Part shown: positions 1 to 8,460 of the stretch, in pieces | Position numbering within the stretch: position 1 is the first letter of the stretch | Layout of the letters: each line of letters opens with the position of its first letter | Assembly: GCA_963835735.1 (NCBI GenBank) | Contig: CAWIGP010000002.1 | Coordinates: 1,302,001 to 1,366,000, forward strand | Direction of reading: 5' to 3' | DNA: 64,000 nucleotides | Source: DASQMT01 sp963835735 | Lineage (GTDB): Bacteria; Actinomycetota; Thermoleophilia; Solirubrobacterales; Solirubrobacteraceae | Made by a program: the position numbers and the translations under genes | The notes under the pieces: model-generated | What the model saw: only the letters and a program-made list of their open reading frames with translations | What the model was told of the DNA's origin: nothing | Database searches by the model: none

Positions 1-597
1 GGCGTCGCGCACCTCGACCGCGAGCGGCAGGTCGGGGCGCGCAGCGCGTGCGCGCCGCACCGCCTCGCCGACGCCGCCGGCCAGCGCTGCGTGGTTCTCC
101 TTGATCAGGATGAAGTCGTACAGGCCCGCGCGGTGGTTGACGCCGCCGCCGTGCGCGACCGCGCGCTTCTCGAGCGCGCGCAGCCCGGGCGTCGTCTTGC
201 GCGTGTCGAGCAGCTTGGCGCTGCCGCCGGCGCGCTCGATCGCGCGCACGACGCTCGCGGTCAGCGTCGCCACGCCGGACAGCCGGCCGAGGAAGTTCAG
301 CGCGGTGCGCTCGGCGGTCAGCAGCGCACCGGCCGCACCCTCGATCCGCAGCACCGGCGCCGGCGGCTCGCGCCACTCGCCCTCCGGACCGAGCCGCTCC
401 ACGGCTGCGCCGGGATCGAGCCGGCGGAACACGGCCTCGGCGACGTCGAGCCCGGAGATCACGCCCGGCGCCTTCTGCGTGATCGTGGCGACGGCGCGCG
501 CGCCGGGATCGACGGTCGCCTCGACGGTGACGTCGCCGTCGCCGACGTCCTCGGCGAGCGCGCGGTCGATCAGGTCGGCATCGAGGGTTATGGTCAT
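1..597 (-). CDS. nadC: Nicotinate-nucleotide pyrophosphorylase (carboxylating), 3' part cut by window edge
   Basis: Quinolinate phosphoribosyltransferase, which makes nicotinate mononucleotide from quinolinate and PRPP in de novo NAD synthesis. The minus strand reads from ATG at 597 for 199 codons to the window edge, without a stop. It shows the family signatures LLDTRKTTPGLR and KRAVAHGGGVNHR (PRPP and quinolinate site) followed by LIKENH. The full enzyme is about 280 residues, so roughly the last third lies outside. A -10-like TAGCAT at 607-612 sits 9 nt before the ATG. The next gene to the right (LacI regulator) is on the same strand and ends 26 nt upstream. Confidence 0.95.
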   Translation of the reverse strand, partial: MTITLDADLIDRALAEDVGDGDVTVEATVDPGARAVATITQKAPGVISGLDVAEAVFRRLDPGAAVERLGPEGEWREPPAPVLRIEGAAGALLTAERTALNFLGRLSGVATLTASVVRAIERAGGSAKLLDTRKTTPGLRALEKRAVAHGGGVNHRAGLYDFILIKENHAALAGGVGEAVRRARAARPDLPLAVEVRDA

Positions 598-623
598 CCC
601 GACTACATGCTACCCAGCGCCGG

Positions 624-1733
624 TCACGGGTGCGCCGGGGTGGCCGGAGCGGGCGCGCTCGAGGCGCGCACGACGAGCTCGGTCGGCATCGTCTGGTCGT
701 GGTCGGGGTCGGCGCCGTCGAGCAGCAGGCGCGCGGCCGTCTCGCCCTTCTCCTGGTGCGGCTGCCAGACCGTGGTCAGCGCGGGACGGGCCTGTCGCGC
801 CGCCGGCGTGTCGTCGAAGCCGACCACGCTGAGCTCGCCCGGCACGTCGATGCCGCGCTCCTCGGCCGCCTGGAGCGCGCCGATCGCCAGCTCATCGCTC
901 ATCGCGAGCAGCGCGGTCGGGCGGTCGGCGCGGTCGAGCAACGTGCCGGCCGCGCTCCGCCCCGCCTCGCGCCCGTGCGGCACGCGCTCCTCGACGCGCA
1001 CCGTTGCCCAGTCGACGCCGGCCGCCTCGAGCGCCTCGCGGTAGCCGCCCAGGCGCTCGCGGTTGCAGTGGAAGCGCGTCGCCGCCTGGCGCTCCTCGTC
1101 CGCGCCGCCCTCATAGCCGTCGACAAGGAGCGGCAGCGTGACGACGCCGAAGCGCCGGTGCCCCAGATCGAGCAGGTGCTGTGCCGCTGCGCGTGACGCG
1201 CCGCGGTCGTCCACGCCGATGTGCGCGTAGCCCCGCCGGACCGGGCCGTCGACGATCACCATCGGCAGCCCGCGCTGCTCGATCACCGCCAGCCGCTCGT
1301 CGTCGGGAATGTCGCAGTAGGCGATGAACCCGTCGACGAGCGCCACGCGCGTGAGGTTGCTCTGCGACGGGGCGTTCACGCCCACCGGCACGAGCACCAG
1401 CCCGACCTGGCGCTGCTCGGAGACCTTCGCGATCCCGCCGAAGAAGAGCACGGCGGCCGGATCGGTGAACGCGTACGACAGCGGGTCGTCGAACAGCAGG
1501 CCCAGCGCGCCGACGCGCCCGCGGCTGAGCGTCGCCGCCAGCGGGTTCGGGCCCGGATAACCGAGCCGGCGCGCCGTGTCCAACACTCGGCTCCGGAGCT
1601 CCGGGCTGAGCTGGTCGGGGTGGTTGTACGCGTTCGAGACCGTCATGCGCGACACGCCGAGCTCGGCCGCAATCGTCGCCAGCGTCACCCCGGCGCGCTC
1701 GATCGGTTCTTGTCGCGGGCGTTTGCCACTCAT
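624..1733 (-). CDS. LacI-family transcriptional regulator
   Basis: DNA-binding repressor of 369 residues. The N-terminal LacI helix-turn-helix is plain (TLATIAAELGVSRMTVSNAY, residues about 15-34), followed by the hinge and a periplasmic-binding-protein-like sensor domain ending in the typical GFDDTPAARQARPALTTVWQ segment. I chose ATG 1733 because it places the HTH at the normal distance; the frame stays open upstream but runs through the operator. It is divergent from an MFS transporter at 1779, so it probably senses that carrier's substrate (likely a sugar or glycoside, by inference) and represses both genes. A -10-like TACACT at 1742-1747 lies 8 nt before the start codon. Confidence 0.93.
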   Translation of the reverse strand: MSGKRPRQEPIERAGVTLATIAAELGVSRMTVSNAYNHPDQLSPELRSRVLDTARRLGYPGPNPLAATLSRGRVGALGLLFDDPLSYAFTDPAAVLFFGGIAKVSEQRQVGLVLVPVGVNAPSQSNLTRVALVDGFIAYCDIPDDERLAVIEQRGLPMVIVDGPVRRGYAHIGVDDRGASRAAAQHLLDLGHRRFGVVTLPLLVDGYEGGADEERQAATRFHCNRERLGGYREALEAAGVDWATVRVEERVPHGREAGRSAAGTLLDRADRPTALLAMSDELAIGALQAAEERGIDVPGELSVVGFDDTPAARQARPALTTVWQPHQEKGETAARLLLDGADPDHDQTMPTELVVRASSAPAPATPAHP

Positions 1734-1747
1734 CGCGTGACAGTGTA

Positions 1748-1776
1748 CTGTACCGGTACAGACTTTACCGGTACAG
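1748..1776. promoter_or_regulatory. Tandem palindromic operator between lacI-type gene and MFS gene
   Basis: CTGTACCGGTACAG at 1748-1761 is a perfect 14-bp palindrome with the central CG typical of LacI-family sites. A second copy with one mismatch (CTTTACCGGTACAG) lies at 1763-1776, 15 bp away centre to centre. The pair fills the divergent intergenic region and abuts the MFS start codon, so binding would block both genes and autoregulate the repressor. Confidence 0.82.
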
Positions 1777-1778
1777 AG

Positions 1779-2966
1779 ATGATGCTCCCCACCTCCCTCC
1801 GCACCGCTCGCGTCGCCGTGGCGGCGCTGTTCTTCGTCAACGGCGCGCAGTTCGCCGGCTGGGTCACCCGCGTGCCCGACGTGCGCGACCGCGTCGGCGC
1901 CGGCGAGGCCGAGCTCGGCCTCGCGCTGCTCGGCGTCGCGGTCGGCTCGATGCTGACGATGCCGGTCGCCGGCTGGGCCTGCGCGCGCTGGGGCGGGCGC
2001 TGGGTCGCGGTCGCCGGCGGCCTCGCCGGATGCGCGAGCATCCCGCTGCCGGCGCTGGCGCAGAACGTGCCCCAGCTCGCGATGGCGCTGGCGCTGATCG
2101 GCGCGACGTTCGGGGTGCTCGACGTAGCGATGAACGTCGAGGCGATCGCCGTCGAGCGCGCGTACCGGCGGCCGATCATGCCGTCGTTCCACGGCTGGTT
2201 CAGCACCGGCGGGCTCACGGGCGCGCTGGCGGGCGGCGCGCTGGCGGCCGTCGGGCTGGGCGCCGCGCCCCACCTCGCCGCAACGAGCGTCGCCGGCGCG
2301 GCCGCGGTCGCCTGGGCGGCGCGCCACCTGATGCCGGCCGCCGGCGAGCGCGGGCGGCCAGGCGACGAGGGCCGAGGTCGCGCAGGCCCGGCGCCGGCAC
2401 GCGTGCGCGTCAGCCCCGTGCTGCTCGTCTGCGGCCTGATCGCGTTCTGCGCGGCATTCGGCGAGGGGGCGATGGCCGACTGGAGCGCGCTCTACCTGAC
2501 GGACTCGCTCGGCGCCGGCGCAGGGCTCGCGGCCATGGGGTACGCGGCGTTCGCCGGCGCGATGGCAGTCGGCCGGTTCGCCGGCGAGCGGGCGATCCGC
2601 GCGTTCGGCTCCGCCCGCGTGCTGCAGCTCGGCTGCGGCGCCGCGGCGCTCGCGATGGCGGCGGGCCTGGCCGCCGCGCAGCCGACGGCGACGATCGCCG
2701 CGTTCGCGGTCGCCGGGCTCGGTGTGTCGTGCGTGTTCCCGATCGTGCTGAGCACGGCAGGGCGCACCGAGCCAGGCCGCAGCGGGCCCGCGGTCGCGTT
2801 CGTGTCGACGATCGGCTACACCGGGTTCCTCGCGGGGCCGCCGCTGATCGGCGTCGTCGCCGAGCAGACGACGCTCGCATTGGGTCTCGGCGTCGTCGCG
2901 CTGCTCGCGGCGGTCGCGGCGGCGCTGGCGATCGGCCTGCGCGCGCGCGAGCTCAGCGTGCGTTAG
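1779..2966 (+). CDS. MFS transporter, YbjJ-like
   Basis: Major facilitator superfamily membrane carrier of 395 residues with about 12 hydrophobic segments. The N-terminal pattern (FFVNGAQFAGWVTRVPDVRD followed by a GLALLGVAVGS helix) resembles the YbjJ-like subgroup. The substrate is unknown; the adjacent LacI regulator suggests a carbohydrate or related compound. Two ATG codons in tandem (1779, 1782) follow the operator directly, with no Shine-Dalgarno sequence, so either a leaderless transcript or a later start is possible. Its 3' end overlaps convergent prfB by 14 nt. Confidence 0.85.
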   Translation: MMLPTSLRTARVAVAALFFVNGAQFAGWVTRVPDVRDRVGAGEAELGLALLGVAVGSMLTMPVAGWACARWGGRWVAVAGGLAGCASIPLPALAQNVPQLAMALALIGATFGVLDVAMNVEAIAVERAYRRPIMPSFHGWFSTGGLTGALAGGALAAVGLGAAPHLAATSVAGAAAVAWAARHLMPAAGERGRPGDEGRGRAGPAPARVRVSPVLLVCGLIAFCAAFGEGAMADWSALYLTDSLGAGAGLAAMGYAAFAGAMAVGRFAGERAIRAFGSARVLQLGCGAAALAMAAGLAAAQPTATIAAFAVAGLGVSCVFPIVLSTAGRTEPGRSGPAVAFVSTIGYTGFLAGPPLIGVVAEQTTLALGLGVVALLAAVAAALAIGLRARELSVR

Positions 2967-4062
2967 CGCTGGCCATCAGGTAGGCGTGAACGAAGCCGTC
3001 GAGGTCGCCGTCGAGCACCGCGGCGGCGTTGCCGACCTCGTAATTCGTCCGGTGATCCTTGACCATCGTGTACGGGTGCAGGACGTACGAGCGGATCTGC
3101 GAGCCGAAGTTGACGTCCTGCGCCTCGCCGCGCTCGCGCGCGATCTCCTCCTTGCGCCGGCGCTCCTCGGCCTCGATCAGCTTGGCGCGCAGCATCGCCA
3201 TCGCGGTCGCGCGGTTGGACGATTGCGAGCGCTCGTTCTGGCACTGGACGACGATGCCGCTCGGCTTGTGCGTGATGCGCACGGCGGAGTCGGTCTTGTT
3301 GACGTGCTGGCCGCCGGCGCCCGAGGCACGGTAGGTGTCGACCTGCAGGTCGTCCTCGTCGATCTCGACGTCGCCCGACTCCTCCACCACGGGCGCGACC
3401 TCGACGCCGGCGAACGACGTCTGGCGCCGGTTGGCGGAGTCGAACGGGGAGAGCCGGACGAGCCGGTGCACGCCCTTCTCGGCGGAGTACAGCCCGTAGG
3501 CGTTCTCGCCGTCCACGCGGAACGTGGCCGACTTGATGCCGGCCTCCTCCCCCGGGCTCACCTCGAGCAGCTCCACCTTGAACCCGCGCCGCTCGGCCCA
3601 GCGCATCAGCATGCGCAGCACCATCTCGGCCCAATCCTGGGCGTCGGTTCCACCGGCGCCGGCGTTGACGGTGACGAGCGCGTCGCCTGCGTCGTACGGA
3701 CCGGTGAACAGGCGCTCCTCCTCGAGCGTGGCGAGGCGCGCCTCGACCGACCGGAGCGTCTCCTCCAGCTCGGCCTCGAGCTCCGGGTCCTCCTCGGCCA
3801 GCTCGATCAGCCCGTCGAGGTCGGCGACGTCGGCCTCGAGCTTGTCGAACGTCTCGAGCCTGCGCTGCAGGCGCGCGTACTCGGCGTTCACCTTGGCGGC
3901 CCCCTCCTGGTCGTCCCAGAAGCCGCTCTCGCCCATCCGGGTCTCCAGCGCGGTGGCGCGGTCCCTCAGTCCAGCAGGGTCAAAGGTAGTCCGAGAGCAG
4001 GGACATCTGCTCGCGGATAGCGGCGAGGCGCTGGGGGTGGTGAGCGTGAGGGGCGTGGCCAC
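2953..4062 (-). CDS. prfB: Peptide chain release factor 2
   Basis: RF2 recognises UGA and UAA stop codons and triggers peptide release. It has the SPF codon-recognition tripeptide (RLSPFDSANRR) and the GGQ loop (SGAGGQHVNKTDSAVR). As given, one frame is open from GTG 4062, giving 369 residues. Residues about 11-26 of that frame look scrambled. The neighbouring frame encodes the conserved QRLAAIREQMSLLSDYL, followed by CTT TGA C, the hallmark RF2 +1 programmed-frameshift site, and then DPAGLRDR in the main frame. A run of five C (4033-4037) lacks one base relative to the expected leader, and this cancels the programmed shift. No strong Shine-Dalgarno-like stimulator precedes the slip site. This is either a sequence error or loss of autoregulation. 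Confidence 0.92.
   Translation of the reverse strand: MATPLTLTTPSASPLSASRCPCSRTTFDPAGLRDRATALETRMGESGFWDDQEGAAKVNAEYARLQRRLETFDKLEADVADLDGLIELAEEDPELEAELEETLRSVEARLATLEEERLFTGPYDAGDALVTVNAGAGGTDAQDWAEMVLRMLMRWAERRGFKVELLEVSPGEEAGIKSATFRVDGENAYGLYSAEKGVHRLVRLSPFDSANRRQTSFAGVEVAPVVEESGDVEIDEDDLQVDTYRASGAGGQHVNKTDSAVRITHKPSGIVVQCQNERSQSSNRATAMAMLRAKLIEAEERRRKEEIARERGEAQDVNFGSQIRSYVLHPYTMVKDHRTNYEVGNAAAVLDGDLDGFVHAYLMASANAR
3979..3985 (-). promoter_or_regulatory. prfB programmed +1 frameshift site (CTT TGA C)
   Basis: Read on the minus strand, the in-frame UGA follows the codons for LLSDYL, and the +1 frame continues DPAGLRD. This is the classic autoregulatory site at which low RF2 favours frameshifting. 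Here it lies in the frame beginning with QRLAAIREQ, which as sequenced has no start codon upstream of its internal Met. Confidence 0.75.
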
Positions 4063-4149
4063 GTAACTACCGTAGCGCAGCCGGAGCCGCCGCCCGCCCA
4101 GCCGCCGGCCGGCCGCAAACGCAAGGCGACGGCGAGCAACGGAGCGATT

Positions 4150-5265
4150 TCACGCCGCGCGGCGACAGCGCCAGACCTCGGTCGGCTCCGACATCCCCTT
4201 CAGCCGCTTGACCCCGGCCGGCGACCATGCGAACCCGTCGTCTCCGGCGCGCTCGCGGATCGCGGCGTCGGTGATCAGCGACGACGGTCGCGCGCGCTCG
4301 GTCAGCCGCGCGGCGAGGTTCACCGGCCCGCCGTAGTAGTCGCCCCAGCGGCGCAGCGCCTGGCCGCGGGCGGCGCCTGCATGGACGGCGGGGAAGTCGT
4401 CACCCGCGTCGCCCGCCGCCTCCATCAGCCCGAGCGCTGCGTCGAGCAGCGGCGCCGGCTCCGGCGCGACGAGCATCACCGCATCGCCGATCGTCTTCAC
4501 GAGCCGCACCGGCGGCTGCGCCACGTCGGCGGCGATCGAGGCGAGCCGCGTCGCGATCGCGCCGAGGTCGGCCGCGGGTACGCCTTCGCCCAGCGTCGTG
4601 AAGCCGACGAGGTCGCAGAAGCCGACGCTGATCTCGTGCACGTCGGAGCGCCGGCCGGCCGCCAGCTCCTCGGTGTCGATGATCTGCTGGCGCAGGTTCT
4701 CGCGGCTGTGCAGGATGTACATGATCCCGAGCAGCTCGGCCGCCGGCTGGGTGAGGTCTCGCACGGCCCTGGCGAGGCGCAGCGCGTAGGCGCGCTCGGT
4801 GTCGCCGGGTTGCGGGATCGAGGTGTTCGCGACGGTGCCGGCCGCGGCGGCGGCGTGCGCGGCGGCCTCGCCGAACACGCGCGACGCGTCGACCAGCGCC
4901 TGGAGCGGGAGCCCACCGTCCAGGAAGCGCCTGAGCGCCTCTGCGCCCGCGAGATCCAGCCCGCCCAGCTCGGCGACGTCGGGCGGCGGGAGCGGCAGGC
5001 CGCAGGCGCGGCGGACCGCCTCGAGCTCCTCCAGCCCGACGCCGGCCTCGGCGGCGACGTCGCGCGCCGTCAGGTTCCCGCCGGCGCCGAGCGCGCGCTC
5101 GGCGGGCAGCAGCGCGAGCCGTCCCTCGACGGCGGCCGCCTGCAACTCGTCGATCGAGCAGCCGTCGGCGTGCAGCTGCTCGAGCAGCTCGACACGCGCG
5201 CCCCGTGCAGGCTCCTCCAAGCCGTCGAGGAACCCGAGCGCCGCGAAGTCGGGCTGAGCGCTCAC
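4150..5265 (-). CDS. Class III adenylate cyclase with N-terminal regulatory domain
   Basis: Predicted cytosolic cyclase making cAMP from ATP, 371 residues. Residues 1-150 resemble the helical regulatory domain of mycobacterial Rv1264-type cyclases. The catalytic domain begins near residue 210 (EISVGFCDLVGFTT). Metal-binding Asp218 and Asp261 (KTIGDAV), adenine-selecting Lys257 and Asp309, and transition-state Asn316 and Arg320 (GGPVNLAAR) are all present, so it should be an active adenylyl rather than guanylyl cyclase. The GTG start overlaps the stop of the upstream oxidoreductase (GTGA), pointing to translational coupling. No transmembrane helix is visible. Confidence 0.9.
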   Translation of the reverse strand: MSAQPDFAALGFLDGLEEPARGARVELLEQLHADGCSIDELQAAAVEGRLALLPAERALGAGGNLTARDVAAEAGVGLEELEAVRRACGLPLPPPDVAELGGLDLAGAEALRRFLDGGLPLQALVDASRVFGEAAAHAAAAAGTVANTSIPQPGDTERAYALRLARAVRDLTQPAAELLGIMYILHSRENLRQQIIDTEELAAGRRSDVHEISVGFCDLVGFTTLGEGVPAADLGAIATRLASIAADVAQPPVRLVKTIGDAVMLVAPEPAPLLDAALGLMEAAGDAGDDFPAVHAGAARGQALRRWGDYYGGPVNLAARLTERARPSSLITDAAIRERAGDDGFAWSPAGVKRLKGMSEPTEVWRCRRAA

Positions 5266-7460
5266 GCAGGGACGGCGGCCGCGACCGCGACCGGGATTCC
5301 GTTGAGCACCGCGTTGCCCGACAGCGCGTCGACCAGCGTCTCGTCGGCCAGCAGGTTCGCATTGACGCCGGCGTGCGCGCCGGCGACGCCGAGCCGCGCG
5401 CCGGGCGCGTCATGGCCCCAACCGTGCGGGAGCGAGACGACGCCGGGCATCACCGCGTCGGTCACCTCGACCGGCGCCTCCAGCGCACCGGCGCGGCTCT
5501 CCACGCGGGCGGGCGCGCCGTCCGCGAGCCCGAGCCGCGCCGCGTCGTCGGGATGGACGTGCAGCGTGCAGCGCTCAGGGCCGCTGACCAGCAGCTCCAG
5601 GTTGTGCATCCACGAGTTGTTCGAGCGCAGCTGGCGGCGGCCGACGAGCACGAGCCCGCCGTTGTGCTCGCGGGTGAGCGCCGCGCGCAGCCGCGCGACG
5701 TCGGCGACGATCGGCTCCGGCGCCAGTTCGATCCGCCCGCTCGGCGTGCGCAGCACGTCCGGCAGCCGCGGCTCGAGCGGCCCGAGGTCGATCCCGTGCG
5801 GGGCGGCCTCGAGGTCCGCGAGCGTGAGGTCGTACGGGCCGGTGCGCAGCAGCAGGTCGAGCAGCCGCTCGGGCCCGCGGCGCGGCTCGACCTCGGCCAG
5901 CAGATCGGTTTCGCCCGTACTCCCTGCCCGCCGGATCAGCTCGCTCGCCACCAGCCGGTCGAGCGGCTCGACGTCGTCGGGCACCGGCTGGCCCGCCGCG
6001 ACGGCCGCGAGCCGCAGCAGCGTGACCCACTCGTCGGGCACGCCGGGATCAGGCGGGAGCACCGGCGGCGAGTAGTTGGCGACGTTGCGCACCGACAGCT
6101 GGTAGAAGGCGAGGTCGTAGTGCGAGCGCTCCAGCGGCGACGGCACGGGCAGGATCACATCGGCGTGGCGGGTCGTCTCGTTGACGTAGATGTCGACCGC
6201 GACGTAGAGCTCGAGCGTCTCCAGCGCGCGCTCCAGCCGGCCCGAGTTCGGCGTCGAGCGCGCGGGGTTCCCGGCGAGCGTGATCAGCGCCCTGACGCTC
6301 CCTTCGCCGGGCGTGTCGATCTCCTCGGCGAGCACCGCAGCGGGCAGCTCGCCGTAGCTCTCGGGCAGCCCGCGCACGCGCGAGTGCCAGCGGCCGATCT
6401 TGACGCCGCGCCCGCGCCCCGGCTCACCTGACGAGTTCTTCTGGCCGGCCGCCGCGCGCGGGAACAGAGCGCCGCCCGGCCGGTCCAGGTTGCCCGTCAG
6501 CACGTTGAGCACGTCGACGAGCCACGAGGTGAGCGTGCCGAACTCCTGCGTCGTGGTGCCGATGCGGCCGTAGACCGCGGCGGACTCCGCGGCCGCCAGC
6601 TCGCGTGCCATGCCGCTGGATCGTCGTCCGCGTCGATCCCGGTGACGCCGGCGACGGCCGCGGGCGTGAACGGGCGCGCCAGCTCCTCGACCTCGTCGAT
6701 CCCTGCGGTCATGCTCCGCCAGCCGGCCGGGCGCCGTCAGCCCCTCGTCGAACAGTACGTGCACGAGCGCGAACAGCAGGTGTGCGTCGGTGCCCGGGCG
6801 GATCGGGTGGTGCTCGTCGGCCGCCTCCGCGGTCCGGCTGCGGCGCGGGTCGACCACGACCAGCTTGCCGCCGCGCGCCCGCAGCGCCTTGAGGCGGCCG
6901 CGCATGTCCGGTGCGGTCATCAGCGAGCCGTTGGACGCCAGCGGGTTGGCGCCGAGCATCAGCAGGTGCTGCGTGCGGTCGACGTCCGGGATCGCCACCG
7001 ACAGCGACGCGCCGTACATCAGGCCGTTCGCGACCTCCTTCGGCCGCTGGTCGACCGTGCTGGCGGAGTACCGGCTGCGCGACCCGAGCGCGGTCAGCAG
7101 CGCGCGCGCGTAGAGCAGCGGGGCGAGCCCGTGGGCCGCCGGGTTGCCGATGTACACGGCGACCGCGTCGCGGCCGTGCGCGTCCATCACGGCGGGGAGC
7201 CGCTCGGAGATCAGCGCCCACGCCTCCGCCCAGCTCGCCGGACGCAGCTCGCCGCCGGGGTCGCGCAGCATCGGCGTGCGCAGCCGGTCCGGATCCTCGT
7301 GCAGGTCCTTCAGCGCGACGCCCTTGGGGCAGATGAACCCGCGCGAGAACACGTCGTCGGCGTCGCCGCGCACCTTCACGACCTCGTCGTCGCGCACCGT
7401 CACCTCGAGCCCGCACGTGGCCTCGCAGAACGGACAGGTCCGGAACGCGGTGCGCTCCAT
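5262..7460 (-). CDS. Molybdopterin-dependent oxidoreductase (formate dehydrogenase/nitrate reductase-like)
   Basis: Mo-bisMGD enzyme of 732 residues. Cys9, Cys12, Cys16 and Cys44 (CPFCEATC ... FICPKG) form the N-terminal [4Fe-4S] site. Molybdopterin-binding segments (LLMLGANPLASNGS; LTGNLDRPGGALFP; the C-terminal molydop-binding domain with LHVHPDDAARLGL) are present. No Cys or Sec is obvious at the usual Mo-ligand position, so the substrate is unclear. Between about 6615 and 6720 the frame is scrambled: the family-like stretch TAGIDEVEELARPFTPAAVA lies in another frame, and the main frame resumes at MARELAAAESAAVYGRIG. Three extra bases in about 100 bp would explain this. It ends in a GTGA overlap with the cyclase gene. 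Confidence 0.85.
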   Translation of the reverse strand: MERTAFRTCPFCEATCGLEVTVRDDEVVKVRGDADDVFSRGFICPKGVALKDLHEDPDRLRTPMLRDPGGELRPASWAEAWALISERLPAVMDAHGRDAVAVYIGNPAAHGLAPLLYARALLTALGSRSRYSASTVDQRPKEVANGLMYGASLSVAIPDVDRTQHLLMLGANPLASNGSLMTAPDMRGRLKALRARGGKLVVVDPRRSRTAEAADEHHPIRPGTDAHLLFALVHVLFDEGLTAPGRLAEHDRRDRRGRGAGAPVHARGRRRRHRDRRGRRSSGMARELAAAESAAVYGRIGTTTQEFGTLTSWLVDVLNVLTGNLDRPGGALFPRAAAGQKNSSGEPGRGRGVKIGRWHSRVRGLPESYGELPAAVLAEEIDTPGEGSVRALITLAGNPARSTPNSGRLERALETLELYVAVDIYVNETTRHADVILPVPSPLERSHYDLAFYQLSVRNVANYSPPVLPPDPGVPDEWVTLLRLAAVAAGQPVPDDVEPLDRLVASELIRRAGSTGETDLLAEVEPRRGPERLLDLLLRTGPYDLTLADLEAAPHGIDLGPLEPRLPDVLRTPSGRIELAPEPIVADVARLRAALTREHNGGLVLVGRRQLRSNNSWMHNLELLVSGPERCTLHVHPDDAARLGLADGAPARVESRAGALEAPVEVTDAVMPGVVSLPHGWGHDAPGARLGVAGAHAGVNANLLADETLVDALSGNAVLNGIPVAVAAAVPA

Positions 7461-7470
7461 GGACTGCAGG

Positions 7471-8460
7471 CTACGGCATCACCCGCGCGACGCTGCCGGT
7501 GCGGGCGCCCTCGTAGGCGGCCAGGATGATCCCGAGCACCTCGATCCCCTCGCGCTCGGTGTGCAGGGGCCGCCGGCCGTTGCGCAGGCAGTCGGCGAAG
7601 TGCCCGATCTCGGCGACGAACGGGTCGATCTGGTCGAACGCGAGCGTCTCGGACCCGCCGCCACGGCGCCGGAGCGTGAGCGATGTCCCGTCGCTGTGCA
7701 GCGCGCCCAGCTCGCCGACGGCCGAGAACCGCTCGGTGATCGCGGCCGGCTCGTACGCCCAGCTCGTGGCGAGCTGGCCGACGACGCCGTTGCCGAACCG
7801 GATCAGCACCTGCGCGGAGTCCTCTCCCTCCATGAACGTGAGGCGGTGGGTGGAGAGCATCGCGGTCACCTCGACCGGCGAGGCGCCCGCGAGATGGAGC
7901 ATCAGGTACGTCGGGTGATAGCCCGTGTCGATCAGCTCGCCGCCGCCGCTGGTCACGGCGTTCGCGCGCCAGCCCATCGTCGCGGGGTCGAAGTCGTTGA
8001 AGAAGCTGTCGGTCGTCCGGACCTCGTAGAGCCTCCCGATCGCGCCGGCCTCGAGGAGCGCCTTCGCCTCCGCCACGGCGGGCAGGAACAGCTGGTTGTG
8101 CGCGCACATCAGCGTGATGCCGGCTGCCGACACCGCGGCCCGCACGCGCGCTGCCTCGGCGGCAGTCAGGCACAACGGCTTCTCGCACAGGACGTGCTTG
8201 CCCGCCGCGGCCGCGGCCACGATCGCCTCGGCGTGCACGTGATGCGGCAGGCAGATGTCGACGGCGTCGACGTCCGCCTCGGCGAGCAGCCGCCGGAAGT
8301 CCGAGAACGCGCGCGCGCCGAGCTCGTCGGCGCGCCGGCGCGCGGTCGCCTCGGCCACGTCGGCGACCGCCACGACGCCGATCTCCGCGGCGTGCGCGCG
8401 GTAGCCGCGGATGTGCTCGTCCGCGACGCCACCGCCGCCGAACAGGCCGACGCGGATCAC
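7471..8460 (-). CDS. Gfo/Idh/MocA family oxidoreductase (first copy)
   Basis: NAD(P)-dependent dehydrogenase of 329 residues acting on a sugar, inositol or related polyol; the exact substrate is unknown. The Rossmann motif VGLFGGGGVADEHI is at the extreme N-terminus, the catalytic EKPLCLT motif is near residue 95, and a C-terminal alpha/beta substrate domain follows. GTG 8460 was chosen because it places the dinucleotide fold at residue 3 and gives a 4-nt GTGA overlap with the preceding gene. The molybdopterin gene follows after 10 nt. Confidence 0.9.
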   Translation of the reverse strand: MIRVGLFGGGGVADEHIRGYRAHAAEIGVVAVADVAEATARRRADELGARAFSDFRRLLAEADVDAVDICLPHHVHAEAIVAAAAAGKHVLCEKPLCLTAAEAARVRAAVSAAGITLMCAHNQLFLPAVAEAKALLEAGAIGRLYEVRTTDSFFNDFDPATMGWRANAVTSGGGELIDTGYHPTYLMLHLAGASPVEVTAMLSTHRLTFMEGEDSAQVLIRFGNGVVGQLATSWAYEPAAITERFSAVGELGALHSDGTSLTLRRRGGGSETLAFDQIDPFVAEIGHFADCLRNGRRPLHTEREGIEVLGIILAAYEGARTGSVARVMP

